A stretch of DNA of 64,000 nt, taken from positions 2,810,728-2,874,727 of the forward strand of contig CM044966.1 in NCBI GenBank assembly GCA_024516035.1, given 5' to 3'. Made by a program: the position numbers and the translations under genes. This stretch comes from Bactericera cockerelli (taxonomy: Eukaryota; Arthropoda; Insecta; Hemiptera; Triozidae). The notes beneath the pieces are model-generated. The model saw nothing but the letters and a program-made list of their open reading frames with translations. It searched no databases and was not told the DNA's origin. Shown here piece after piece: positions 31,219 to 40,910 of the stretch (within the stretch, counting starts at the first letter, position 1; the number at the start of each line of letters is the position of its first letter).

Positions 31219-31432
31219 ATAATAAATAATAATAAAAATAATAATAATATTGCCTTATTTATAGTGTCCGATTAAGTCCCATTATTCCAGCAATAAGCCA
31301 AGACGTAATATTATGTGGTAAAAATCCCAAATGGGAAGAAAACTTGTCATGTGCCGGCTGGGTTTCGAACCCACGACCTCTGGAATCTATGGATTCACAC
31401 AGTGCCGCCTTTACCACTGAACTACCGGGACA
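31219..31432 (-). mobile_element. SINE-D copy
   Basis: ATT-rich tail, AATATTGCCTTATTTATAGT body, and inverted head with GGGTTTCGAACCCACGACCT and CTACCGGGACA. It lies two bases beyond the BEL target duplication, so BEL landed beside or at the edge of this SINE. Confidence 0.85.
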
Positions 31433-31449
31433 AGGATAGTAGTAATAAT

Positions 31450-31550
31450 AATACCCGAAGAATCTCCAGGGTCGAACCCTCGGCCTCCAAACGAGAGAGA
31501 GAGAGGCAGCACCGCAGTAGCCACTTACCGTCCTATGGATGAGCCTTGCG
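31450..31550 (-). mobile_element. Unassigned tRNA-like SINE head
   Basis: On the minus strand, GGTAAGTGGCTACTGCGGTG and GAGGGTTCGACCCTGGAG have A/B-box spacing around a CTCTCTCTCG run. It is not one of the recurrent families, and the body is not recognised. Confidence 0.4.
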
Positions 31551-31807
31551 GTTGGGTTTGGTCCTGAGGAATTTCCGGTTCAACACTCAGGAACAGAAAC
31601 AATATACAGGATGGTCCAATACGTTTATTTAATAATATTTAATTTTTGTTTTATTTTTTTGGAGTGATATAAATTGAGAATTGAGTCCTGAATCAAAGTA
31701 AGTGCTGTCAACTTATCACTCGGACTCAAAACAAAGAGCTTAAGGTGTCGCCAACTAACCTCAACAAGCTGAATTAATTAGAAAAATCCACAACGTAGTA
31801 CCTTTCA

Positions 31808-31869
31808 CCAGATGGGGCTGACGTCCTTCCAGAAGGACGTCCTTCTGGAAGGACGTCAGCCCCATCTGG
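31808..31869. repeat. Perfect 62-bp palindrome
   Basis: The two 31-bp arms are exact reverse complements with no spacer, centred between 31838 and 31839. GACGTC occurs three times within it, so it has internal palindromes as well. The next base on each side does not pair. Confidence 0.95.
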
Positions 31870-31978
31870 GATAATAAGAAGAAGTATTGTATTGTATAAA
31901 TATATACAATACATAGAAAATTAATAGAACAAAACTTAATAGAACAAACGGTGCTAACGCCAACGGCATTCTCTTCCG

Positions 31979-32157
31979 CACCCGATTAGGACTATTAAGT
32001 CCCATTATTCCAGCAGTAAGCCCAAGACGTATTACTAAGTGGTAAAAAGCCCAAACGGGAGGATAACTTGTCATGCCCCGGCTGGGTTTCGAACCCGCGA
32101 CTTCTGGAATCTCTGGATTCACAGAGTGCCACCTTTACCACTGAGCTACCGGGACAT
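31979..32157 (-). mobile_element. SINE-D copy
   Basis: ACCCGATTAGGACTATTAAG body and inverted head ending CTGAGCTACCGGGACA. A T-type AT-rich stretch (31870-31978) takes the place of the usual ATT tail. Confidence 0.85.
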
Positions 32158-32685
32158 GTTTAATTGTAATTTCAACACTGTGTTTCGACCTTATTTGGTT
32201 CGAAACACAGCAATAACTGAAATGTTTTTACTGAATTAACAAAACTTAAAATTAGGTACATTATTCCTAACATTATATTGAAATATATCAGGGGGGTTTT
32301 TTTTCACACCACTAATTGTTTTGATCAATTGATATAATAAATTTTATTTTAAAAATCCTCTTTCTTTAGTTTGCTCAACACCGATGCAATATTTCCTCTT
32401 TGTACCTCGAAACTCACTCTTTGTTAGGGTTAGGATCTAATTTATTATAATGGTGCATAATTATGGTTAATAGGAGATTTTAAATATTATCTAGTGATTT
32501 CTTGAGATTGGATAACTTAAATAAGGTAGGGAGGTTAGAACGTAATTTAGATTTTGGTACATGAATGTTGAAATTGGAAATAATGTAGGGTTAAAGGGAC
32601 TATCGATACTATCGTTTTTATACCTTATAAATTTATATGTATACATAAACTCGTATATTTTTTTCACTAAAATGTTTTATTATTA
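32158..32685. other. No gene or repeat recognised
   Basis: AT-rich sequence without a long open frame. A short GTTTCGA/TCGAAAC inverted pair occurs at about 32182-32212. Confidence 0.5.
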
Positions 32686-32890
32686 ATTATCATATTTGTG
32701 ATCACTTTTGTGATATCACAACTACTCAACTCGCTTTACTAAATCTACGCTGAAAACGGGAATTATTATTATTATAGTAAAATACTATGAAATTATATAG
32801 AAAAAATAAATAGATTGAACAAAGAAACAAGAACAAAAAAGAGAATGAAGCTAATATCCTACTCATGCTGTGTGGAATTACTCGTAAGTC
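32686..32890 (-). mobile_element. SINE-C tail followed by T repeat
   Basis: 32686-32762 is SINE-C body (ATATCACAACTACTCAACTC, then CTGAAAACGGGA) lacking its head. 32763-32890 is a diverged T repeat with AACAAAGAAACAAGAACAAA. 32891-33267 holds nothing recognisable. Confidence 0.6.
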
Positions 32891-33267
32891 TAGATTTTAT
32901 ATCTTTTAGGTAATAAAAAGTAAAAAAATCTTTCCTTATCATATTAGGAATGGGAACAGTACCGAAAGCCACCGGTGACTCAAAGGTAACAGTTACCTAA
33001 AAATCAAAGCCAAATTCGTAATCAGGACCTCAAAATCATTGGATTTGATACGTCACAATCCCCATTTAGGATTAATAATAAAAAAAGTTAGTCAGAGCGG
33101 GTCCCCCCAAAATTCCGGTAATTCGGGGCCGAGGTCCAAAAAGTTCAAGATATCACCAAAATAAACAGAAGAGACCCCTATGATTTTTTAAAACCAAGAA
33201 AATGATGTTCTCTAACTTTTCTTGTATCTTTAACCAATCCAAAGTTGGGCGCTTGCGGCCAATATGA

Positions 33268-33312
33268 GTTTACAGGTCCGCCGCCTTATCGATCAAGCCA
33301 CTGAGGTCAGTT
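33268..33312 (-). mobile_element. SINE-C head remnant
   Basis: CAGGTCCGCCGCCTTATCGA to CACTGAGGTCAG is the 5' part of SINE-C. It lies about 280 bp upstream of the ATG of the Cys-rich gene and so may overlap its promoter region. Confidence 0.65.
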
Positions 33313-33416
33313 TAATATTATCGAAAATCACAGTTGACCACCAACCATAATCCCGACAGCACAAACTATTCTCATTCACTCTCACAGAGCAACCAAATTC
33401 TGGTAAATTCCTCGAA

Positions 33417-33587
33417 CAACATTCATATTCAATAAGCAATCACACTTCAATTCAAATTCATTCCGAAAATCTAAAGCTTTTCTAAACATTCACACTTCTA
33501 TTCAAAGTCATCCCAAAAATCCTAAGCTTATCTAAACATTCACACTCTTATTCAAAGTCAACCCAAAAATCTACAGCTTATCTAAAC
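33417..33587 (+). repeat. Three ~57-bp repeats before the Cys-rich gene
   Basis: The unit runs CATTCACACTTCTATTCAAA, GTCATCCCAAAAATC, TAAGCTTATCTAAA. The last copy ends ACAG-CTTATCTAAAC directly against the ATG. This is probably 5' untranslated sequence; its repetition resembles that inside the coding region. Confidence 0.8.
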
Positions 33588-34949
33588 ATGGAGAAAATCA
33601 CTTGTAAATGCACATGCGGCTTGGAAGAAGAAGACAGTCATAGCTGCGGCAGTAGAAAAAGCAGAGGCCATTCCGCCGGAAGCCAGCATTCAGGCAGAAG
33701 TCATTCAGGCAGCAGCCATCATTCGACGCATGCGTGTAAAGATCCCTGTGCTCGCAAACCCAGCAAGGATAAATGTGACAAACATGGCAGCAGTAAAAGA
33801 CCTAGCAGTAATAGGAGTCATTGTCGCTGTAAGTGTGAAAAACACGAAGATCCATGCAAAGCATGTAAAAGCCATGAGAAATGTGCTAAACATAAGAGCA
33901 GCCATGATAAATGTGACAAACATGGCAGCAGTAAAAGACCTAGCAGTAATAGGAGTCATTGTCGCTGTAAGTGTGAATGCAAAGCATGTAAAAGCCATGA
34001 GAAATGTGCTAAACATAGCAGCAGCCATGATAAGTGTGCTAAACATAGCAGCAGCCATGATAAGTGTGCTAAACATAGCAGCAGCCATGATAAGTGTGCT
34101 AAGTGTAAAAGAAGCAAGAGCCCATGCCATGGATCTAAAAGCAAGAGCCCATGCCATGGATCTAGAAGTAAGAGCCCATGCCATGGATCTAAAAGCAAGA
34201 GCCCATGCCATGGATCTAAAAGCAAGAGCCCATGCCATGGATCTAGAAGTAAGAGCCCATGCCATGGATCTAGAAGCAAGAGCCCATGCCATGGATCTAA
34301 AAGCAAGAGCCCATGCCATGGATCCAAAAGCAAGAGCCCATGCCATGGATCTAGAAGCAAGAGCCCATGCCATGGATCCAAAAGCAAGAGCCCATGCCAT
34401 GGATCCAAAAGCAAGAGCCCATGCCATGGATCTAAAAGCAAGAGCCCATGCCATGGATCTAGAAGCAAGAGCCCATGCCATGGATCTAGAAGCAAGAGCC
34501 CATGTCATGGATCTAAAAGCAAAAGCCCATGCCATGGATCCAAAAGCAAGAGCCCATGCCATGGATCTAAAAGCAAGAGCCCATGCCATGGATCTAAAAG
34601 CAAGAGCCCATGCCATGGATCTAAAAGCAAGAGCTCATGCCATTCATCCAAAAGCAAGAGCCCATGCCATGGATCTAAAAGCAAGAGCTCATGCCATTCA
34701 TCTAAAAGCAAGAGCTCATGCCATGGATCAAAAAGCAAGAGCCCATGCCACGGATCCAAAAGCAAGAGCCCATGCCATGGATCTAAAAGCAAGAGCCCAT
34801 GCCATGGATCTAAAAGCAATTCATCTCTCAAATCCCAAGGTAGTTGTGGAGGTCACGAGGACCCTTGTGGCAAACCCACAATAGAATACAAAATAACCAT
34901 AACCCAGGGGCCATGTCCGGCTCCAAAAGAGAAAAAGAAGCCATGTTGA
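33588..34949 (+). CDS. Cys/Lys/Ser/His-rich tandem-repeat protein
   Basis: 453 residues in one exon; I recognise no named family. The first 175 residues hold CXC and HXC motifs (CKCTCG, HCRCKC), a duplicated 46-residue block (DKCDKHGSSKRPSSNRSH at about 61 and 107) and three KCAKHSSSHD units. Residues 176-409 are 26 copies of SKSPCHGS(K/R). The end (EDPCGKPTIEYKITITQG) is unique and Cys-containing. The start has a good context (AAACATGG) and lies just after the leader repeats. No signal peptide or membrane segment is visible. A basic, Cys-rich, SP-containing chain suggests a disulfide-linked structural protein, perhaps protamine-like or a sperm-tail fibre component; that role is inference from composition only. 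Metal binding is another option. It is flanked by SINEs and has no gene neighbours. Confidence 0.75.
   Translation: MEKITCKCTCGLEEEDSHSCGSRKSRGHSAGSQHSGRSHSGSSHHSTHACKDPCARKPSKDKCDKHGSSKRPSSNRSHCRCKCEKHEDPCKACKSHEKCAKHKSSHDKCDKHGSSKRPSSNRSHCRCKCECKACKSHEKCAKHSSSHDKCAKHSSSHDKCAKHSSSHDKCAKCKRSKSPCHGSKSKSPCHGSRSKSPCHGSKSKSPCHGSKSKSPCHGSRSKSPCHGSRSKSPCHGSKSKSPCHGSKSKSPCHGSRSKSPCHGSKSKSPCHGSKSKSPCHGSKSKSPCHGSRSKSPCHGSRSKSPCHGSKSKSPCHGSKSKSPCHGSKSKSPCHGSKSKSPCHGSKSKSSCHSSKSKSPCHGSKSKSSCHSSKSKSSCHGSKSKSPCHGSKSKSPCHGSKSKSPCHGSKSNSSLKSQGSCGGHEDPCGKPTIEYKITITQGPCPAPKEKKKPC
34113..34814 (+). repeat. 26 x 27-bp coding repeat
   Basis: The unit AGCAAGAGCCCATGCCATGG plus ATCTAAA is nearly invariant. Most differences are silent in the SKSPCHGSK frame (TCT/TCC, AGC/AGT) or swap Lys for Arg (AAA/AGA). 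A few late units read SKSSCHSSK. The pattern fits recent unequal exchange with selection on this frame. Confidence 0.95.
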
Positions 34950-35083
34950 AACAGACCCGTCCAGAGACCAAGCTGATGTATTCGGTGGATTTGAAAATGC
35001 ATGATAAATGCACAGTCTTGAGATAAACCTGTGAAATGCCTAAGTTTTAAATAATAATAATACAAACTCAAATTTTTAATAAA

Positions 35084-35089
35084 AATAAA
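35084..35089 (+). promoter_or_regulatory. Poly(A) signal of the Cys-rich gene
   Basis: AATAAA lies 135 bp after the stop codon, following AATAATAATAAT sequence, with no better signal closer. It supports a transcription unit ending here. 35090-35276 shows no feature. Confidence 0.55.
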
Positions 35090-35276
35090 TCTGATCTGGT
35101 AGCAGGGTTGCACCCACCTATGCTTAAAGGTTACTCACTAATTTGGAAATCCAATTGTTTCTAATGCTAGTTAGGTATTGTGTTCTATTCGAACAAACCA
35201 AGTTACGTGTGACATTAAGACCATAGTTGTTTGCCTTACTTTTTCATCATGCCTCTGTGGAATTAATAGTTATAAT

Positions 35277-35430
35277 AACATTAACCAGACGAGGTTAATG
35301 CTCAAAGCATTTTCTACCACCTAACCCTCAGTCTTATTATTATGTGGTCACAAAATCGAATTAATGAGGAATTACAGTTTACCAGAATACAGTTCACCAT
35401 AATACAGTTCACCATAATACAGTTCAAAAT
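35277..35430 (-). mobile_element. SINE-G fragment plus short tandem repeat
   Basis: 35277-35372 is a headless SINE-G body (GAGGTTAATGCTCAAAGCAT to GTGGTCACAAAATCGAATTA). It is followed by four units of ACAGTTCACCATAAT (35372-35430). Confidence 0.7.
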
Positions 35431-35670
35431 GACGCGACGTTGAATCAAAAAAGAAGAAAAACGAAAAACACCCCTGGGGTCGGACCAAGGCCCTCTGAAC
35501 GTCTACCACTACAAAATTGGCTCTAGTTAAAATTATGAACAGTTTACACTCTCATAAAATTGCATACTCAGAGATTTGCTGATTAAAATATACAGGGTGA
35601 TTCTGGAAATATTAGATCCTCGTGGTCACACCTACCTAGCATATTTGTTTTTTTTATTTAGTAAAAAAAA

Positions 35671-35825
35671 AGTCTGACTGGGGGACTAAAAACAGAGAGT
35701 AGACCAGCATTGGCTTGGTTCTGGGGGCCCTTGTCAATTATTAGCCTCCTTGTAAAGACAGTGGTAGAAGTGCTGAGTCTTTCCTCCACTGTCTGGCTAC
35801 CATCGTTCACGATGACGCCACCCTA
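35671..35825 (+). repeat. Repeat K copy
   Basis: One unit of CTGGGGGACTAAAAACAGAG precedes the unique part GGTTCTGGGGGCCCTTGTCA to CGTTCACGATGACGCCACCC. The same order occurs at 60218-60455. It has no tRNA-like head that I can see. Confidence 0.75.
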
Positions 35826-35835
35826 AGTAGAAGAA

Positions 35836-36127
35836 AAAAAAATAAGATGAGTGTTTCATAGTCTTTTTTATTTCGTAGCCCAGAAACAGGAGTTACTGTA
35901 GATGCTTGTGGTCTGTGGTAGCCTGCCCATCCCGTAGTATGCCTCCCTTCTGATGGCCGAGAAGTGACACAATACTTCCCATTTAGATGCTGGGTCAACA
36001 CGAGAGCACCGGAAGGTATTCCTGGCAAACAATTGTAACCAAATTAAGAATACAATTTTTTTGTCGGCACGGGGGATCGAACCCGGGAGCTTCTGCATGG
36101 CAAGCGAGTGCTTAACCACTTATCTGA
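35836..36127 (-). mobile_element. SINE-A copy
   Basis: Complete SINE-A: AAGATGAGTGTTTCATAGTC at its 3' end and the inverted Gly-like head (GGCACGGGGGATCGAACCCG, CAAGCGAGTGCTTAACCACT) at its 5' end. 36128-36354 holds no recognised feature. Confidence 0.85.
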
Positions 36128-36354
36128 ATTACCCTGTATAAGCTACGATGTCCCTAAGTAAATTAAGTATGGCGTTGGCTTTGCCATATTATCGAACAGA
36201 AATATGAAGATTTGCCATAAATCTCATATAAGGCAAAGGTGATATGCATTGACACCCACACACGAGATAAATACAACATCAGTCCGTTCGAATGACCTCC
36301 ATAAGATGAGACGTATAAAAAAATACCTTATTTTTTTAAATAAAAAATATTAGC

Positions 36355-36755
36355 TAGCGTCGATGGCGCGTTGAATTCAGCGGTTCTCGTAGGATCACCG
36401 AAGTTAAGCAACGTCCAGCGAGATACTGTTGGTAAAGGTGGGGCTATATAGGCTACGAAAGCTCTTTGACACTGCGACCTTAAATAGATCTTTTGTGATA
36501 CTGTCTAGCGAGGTGAAGACTTCGTAATGCTGCCATTCTGGCCTCGCCCAGGCTGGGTGAGGTTAATGCGGGTAGCAGGTCTGTGAGTTTCCTGCGAATA
36601 GAGGGATATTTTGTGTATTTTCTTTCGTACAAAGAAAATGTACAAAGAAAAATGTGAAAAATACTATAGTATAGGTATAGTGTGTTCATAAAGTCCAGAT
36701 ACTGCTGATTAACTTTTGACCATGCAGTTGAAAATCGACGCTAAACCCAAATGAA
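36355..36755 (+). mobile_element. 5S-SINE copy
   Basis: 36362-36416 is close to 5S rRNA (GCGGTTCTCGTAGGATCACC, GAAGTTAAGCAACGTCC). The body has the CCCAGGCTGGGTGAGGTTAA segment shared with SINE-B, TTTCCTGCGAATAGAGGG, and after a possible about 110-bp insert (36606-36718) the CATGCAGTTGAAAATCGACG end. This is the clearest 5S-derived head in the window. Confidence 0.8.
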
Positions 36756-36916
36756 CAGAAATAATTAGCTCGAGGACTTTGTTTTTATGTTTTTTTTTTT
36801 TAATTTTGGTTTAACAGCGCTTTCATGTGAAAGGTCAAAAGTTTATCAGTAGTACTTGGACGTTATACTGTATATTATAGTATTTTTTAATTTTTTCTTT
36901 GTGTATTTTCTTTCTG

Positions 36917-37090
36917 TCTAGCTGGGGGACTATAAACAGGGAGTAGACCAGCATGGTTCTGGGGACGCTTGTCAGTTAAAAGACTCCTGCACATGTACGG
37001 AGGGAACAGAATTTTCTGTGTGAAAAATCTGCTCCGACCGGGGATGGATCTTCGGATCTCTAGACAACGGACAGTAGTCACAACGCTCTG
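36917..37090. mobile_element. Repeat K fragment joined to SINE-B head
   Basis: 36917-36980 is repeat K (CTAGCTGGGGGACTATAAAC). 36986-37090 is an inverted SINE-B head (CGGAGGGAACAGAATTTTCT to AGTAGTCACAACGCTCTGAG). Nothing is recognised in 37091-37298 apart from a TA microsatellite. Confidence 0.65.
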
Positions 37091-37298
37091 AGGTCAGTTA
37101 AATAAAGCATTACTTCTACTTATTTTGGACTCACTCTCTCTCTGTTGGAACCAGATAATATCTAGGACAAGTCTGGAGATAACGATTAGGAGTGACACGT
37201 GTCTCCTGGACATGACTATATTACTATTGTCTGGTGAATTCTATCTCTAATTAATATCAGATTCTAGTCTATACTATCTATATATATATATATATATA

Positions 37299-37966
37299 TT
37301 TTTTTTTTAAAGAACATAACATTGTTTACAAAAATTACAATTGAAAACAACAATACTAATGTTCACTATTATACTTATAAATAGTTTTACAAGTTATCAA
37401 AATATAAAGGCTACCTATCTAATGCATATATTCTACCATATGAGTGACAAATATCTCTAATTTTCTTGTTGTATGTAGTCTAAGCATTTCATCTTAAACA
37501 TTTCTTTTGGCAGTGAGAATTCACTGATGTCAATGTGAAGATAATTACACAGTGTCATTGCCTTAATGAGGGGAGATTCATGCAATTTTGTAAACCTTGG
37601 GTGAGGCACTGTGAATGGCTCAATAGTCCTATTTCTAAGCAAAGGGTTGGGCGTTTTCTTTTCTATTATCTCTTGTAAATTAAAGCATTGAATATGATTG
37701 TTTAGTAGTTTATATACCAACATGATTGAATCTAGTTTACGTCTTGTTTCAAGGGAGCTTAAATTAATCATTTCAAGAAGTGTTTTATAAGAGATAGCTT
37801 CAGGATATTTGGTATAAAACCCATTTTCTTTTTTAAATAGATATCTTATAAAAGTTGACTGGATTTTTTCAATTGATTTTGATGCTTCTTTTGAGTTAGG
37901 GTCCCAGACTACAGATACAGAACCATACTCCACTGTAGATCTCACCAAAGATAGAAATAGAGTCCT
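37299..37966 (-). pseudogene. 5'-truncated CR1/Jockey-like LINE
   Basis: The minus-strand frame (about 37966-37457) matches the C-terminal part of ORF2 at 46-51 kb: SLVRSTVEYGSV parallels SLVRSKVEYASL, and IRYLFKKENGFY parallels ARYLFKKVNNFY. It ends in a stop, a 3' UTR and a short A run (T on the plus strand at 37299-37308). Everything upstream of the extreme C-terminus is missing, the usual result of incomplete reverse transcription. The 5' junction (37950-38000) has self-complementary TTTCTATCTTT words. It is a distinct family member, not a copy of the 46-kb element. Confidence 0.85.
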
Positions 37967-38064
37967 ATTTCTATCTTTCTATCTACAAAGATAGAAATAT
38001 ACTTATATACTCAGAACTTTAGCTGTATGGCAAATTCCCATGACAAGGAGAATAACCAATGCCA

Positions 38065-38148
38065 AATTCCACGCTGAAACCGGGACTTGAACCACCGACC
38101 TTCAGGTTACAAGTCCGCCGCCTTATCGATCAAGCTACTGAGGTCGGC
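38065..38148 (-). mobile_element. SINE-C head
   Basis: CACGCTGAAACCGGGACTTG through CAAGCTACTGAGGTCGG; a complete head with the body missing. Confidence 0.8.
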
Positions 38149-38209
38149 ATAATGATTGGTAAGTATTGGTACATAATGATTGGTAAGTATGTATGTACGA
38201 ATATGTACG

Positions 38210-38381
38210 AAAAATGAGTAGTTACTCATACAAGTAACTACTCATTTTTCCTCACGAGGTATGAGTGGACCCCGAACATCCAAGTACAGAGCAGAAAAAA
38301 TCCTCCCCCGCTGGGAATCGAACCCAGGTCACCATGTGTGCAATGCCTAGCGCGCTAACTCGCTCTGCCACAGTGACTACA
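38210..38381 (-). mobile_element. SINE-F fragment with terminal hairpin
   Basis: 38233-38381 is the SINE-F head and proximal body (on the minus strand GTCACTGTGGCAGAGCGAG, GGGTTCGATTCCCAGCGGGG). At its 3' edge 38210-38249 forms a hairpin with 17-bp arms (AAAAATGAGTAGTTACT). Confidence 0.8.
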
Positions 38382-38887
38382 TGATTGGTAAGTATTTTTT
38401 GTCCCTTCAAGCCCATGTTACGATGAAAAGTGTTCATTTTTAATAAAAAAATGAGAGAGAGAGAGAGAGTGAGGAAAAAAAACGCTTGTATACGAGTCTG
38501 CAACCATTGGGACATTTTCATCTTTACTATTCAAGGTCTAAAACTTAACTGACCAAATTTCGTATTGTGCGCATGACACATACTTTTTCTCTTCTCTCTT
38601 TTTATAATTTAATATTTCGTTACATAATTTTGGTTATGTGCCAGAGCAAAGACATGAAAATGTCAAAAAAATACTTCCGATTTCGAACATAAAAAATTTA
38701 TCGGAAGTAATAAAAAAATACTCGGAACTTTTTTTTGACATTTACTACAAGACAAACACTTCATTCAGAGAACTCGTGAAAGGGAATGAGCCCGCAATAC
38801 TGGCTGCATTCCCCCTCTGAATGGCCAGGCTTAAACGTTGGATGAGGTTTGATGCTCATCCAACGTTCAAAACAGATATTAAATTTA
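38382..38887. other. No gene; dispersed motif
   Basis: 38660-38735 holds an inverted version of the ACTTCCGAT motif family (CTTCCGATTTCGAACA, then TATCGGAAGTAATAAA). A GA microsatellite lies at 38452-38470. No credible coding frame. Confidence 0.45.
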
Positions 38888-39155
38888 CCTTCTGATGAGA
38901 GCCAAATAAGCTCAAAACAGCTGTCCAGGTATAATCTGATACTCATGTACCTACATCTTTTCACTTTTCTGTTTATACCTAGATACTGATTAAAATAGAG
39001 AGGTTAGTTGATGGCATGGATATTCAGAACTATTACCTGCTGATGAGAACCAAAAAAGCTCAAAACAGCTGTCCAGGTATCTTCTGATATTCATGTACAT
39101 TGTACATACATCTAGTACAACTTCTCACTTTTCTGCTTATACTGATACTGATCTA
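38888..39155. repeat. ~148-bp direct duplication
   Basis: CCTTCTGATGAGAGCCAAAT at 38888 and CCTGCTGATGAGAACCAAAA at 39036 begin units that share AGCTCAAAACAGCTGTCCAG and CACTTTTCTG. The units are diverged, so the duplication is not recent. Confidence 0.7.
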
Positions 39156-39382
39156 GGTACACACACCAGCAGATTCTTTTTTTTTTTTTAATTAAAATGA
39201 ACTTTTGATTTTTTTTTTAAACCGGACAGTTGTTGTTGTTTTTTAGGAAATACTCCATGTAAGTATTTCCTAAATGGACTAAATCTGACATAACTTTTTT
39301 GTGCTTAAAATTTTCTAGGTATTTTTTTTCTTCCCGGTTTAACGGCGCTTGAACAAGGCGGTAGGCCTGTCGTTCACGCCGT

Positions 39383-39491
39383 AGGTGTTTTTGTTTTGAT
39401 AGAAAAGTAATAAAATACGTTTTAAAAAATCTTCTGCTCAGCATTAATTTCGATACTTATTAGATACTTTTCTATCAAAACAAAAATACCT
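39383..39491. repeat. 26-bp arm inverted repeat
   Basis: AGGTGTTTTTGTTTTGATAG at 39383-39409 is inverted at 39465-39491 around a 55-bp spacer. It could be the end of a decayed foldback element. Confidence 0.65.
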
Positions 39492-40502
39492 CGAAAATGT
39501 TAACTACCAAAAATTCAAGTCTAAGTTAGTCCTAATGGAAATACATGGAGTCAAATGGAAAAAAAGAACAAGTTTGCCCGGTCAGTTTTCCCCCCAGATT
39601 TAAGGAAGATTTGGTCGGAATACTTTTCCAGTTATCACGCTGGCTCGTTAATGAGAGACCCTGTATATAAAATGGCAAAATATGAAATAAAATTAAGGAA
39701 ACAACAAGCAAGTAACAATAGTATACATAGAAATTTACACAGTCATTAATAATTATGTTTAATAACATTAATATGTAGCACCTGTACAGTTGTATAAAAA
39801 TATTTAAAATTACTTTTAGCTATAATCTAAAGCAGACGCGGTGCTAAGGTGCTGCGGAACTGCAGCACTCACAGACAAAATAAAGAGACGAATTTCTCAA
39901 GTCCTAACACTCCTAACTCGTACACAATGAAAATCATCACATATTCCTGGAATAATTAACCCAGGAACGCCCGAATTGTTGGAAAATGTTGATCCATTTT
40001 GAAAAAATATACTTATATCAAAATTTCTGATAGAACAACTGATAGAACTGTCTTTTAAAATTCAGGAGGTAGCAAATATTGTCAAAAATGAGAACTATAA
40101 TGTTATAAAGTGGTAACATGTACCGTATTGAACTAACAGGTCAGAAACTTGCACTGCCTCTATCGTTGCCATATGGCAAGGCTGGTCGTTAACGGGTTAA
40201 TGAGATTGGCATGGTAAACAAACTCAATCTCTTTAGATACTGAAAGAGCGACTCTACACATCCCATTTTAGTCCGGTGTATGTGGTAGCACCCCCATACA
40301 TTTATCCACCGGCCGCGTCTGACCATATGAATTAACATATTAGTTTTCAGCTTAAATTATGTTAATAAAGATGTGTGGATTTCCCTAGCGTGATACAATA
40401 TGGGATTTGGTCTTCCTCAGTTAAGCTTGTATTTCTGGTAATGCACAAGCATCCTGTAGATTTCAGTGGCGAATCAGAATGTATTTTTTTTTTTTTTTTT
40501 TG
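39492..40502. other. No gene or repeat recognised
   Basis: Short open frames only. A 22-base T run lies at 40479-40500 next to the following SINE. The short GC-richer spot at 40260-40320 has no identifiable feature. Confidence 0.45.
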
Positions 40503-40855
40503 AAAGCAACTTCTTCTTTTACTCTGTCTTATCCCGCTTGAGCAGGGTCGACGTTGTTCAACCTCATGGTTGAGGTTGGTTGGTATTGGCACTTTTTTTA
40601 CGGCATTTTTTAACTTTCCTCATGCCAACGATTCTATTTGATCTATCGTTCTGCATTAGGACGGGGGTTTTACCCTCCATTTGCTGGGCATCTTACCAGA
40701 TATCCACATTAACCTCAGGGCCGGAAATGCTAGCCTCACATGTACGGGAACAGAATTTTCAGTGTGAAAAATCTGCTCCGACCGGGGATCAAACTCAGGA
40801 TCTCTGGACTACGGGCAGTAGTCACAACCGTTACGCCACGGAGGCTGGCTAAGCA
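40503..40855 (-). mobile_element. SINE-B1 copy
   Basis: Nearly complete on the minus strand, from the head at GTTACGCCACGGAGGCTGG to the tail CTTCTTCTTTTACTCTGTCT. It has small deletions in the body. Confidence 0.85.
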
Positions 40856-40910
40856 CTTAATAAAAAGTAATCATACCTGTGAGTAAATAATAATAATTAT
40901 AATGCTTTTT

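Noticed and set aside
33705..34831. Long open frames on the minus strand and in +2 across the Cys-rich gene (up to about 384 codons)
   Set aside because: They are by-products of the stop-free 27-bp repeat. Unit-to-unit changes are conservative only in the SKSPCHGSK frame.
36362..36416. 5S rRNA gene
   Set aside because: Only the central control region is similar and a SINE body follows. The gene is not complete.
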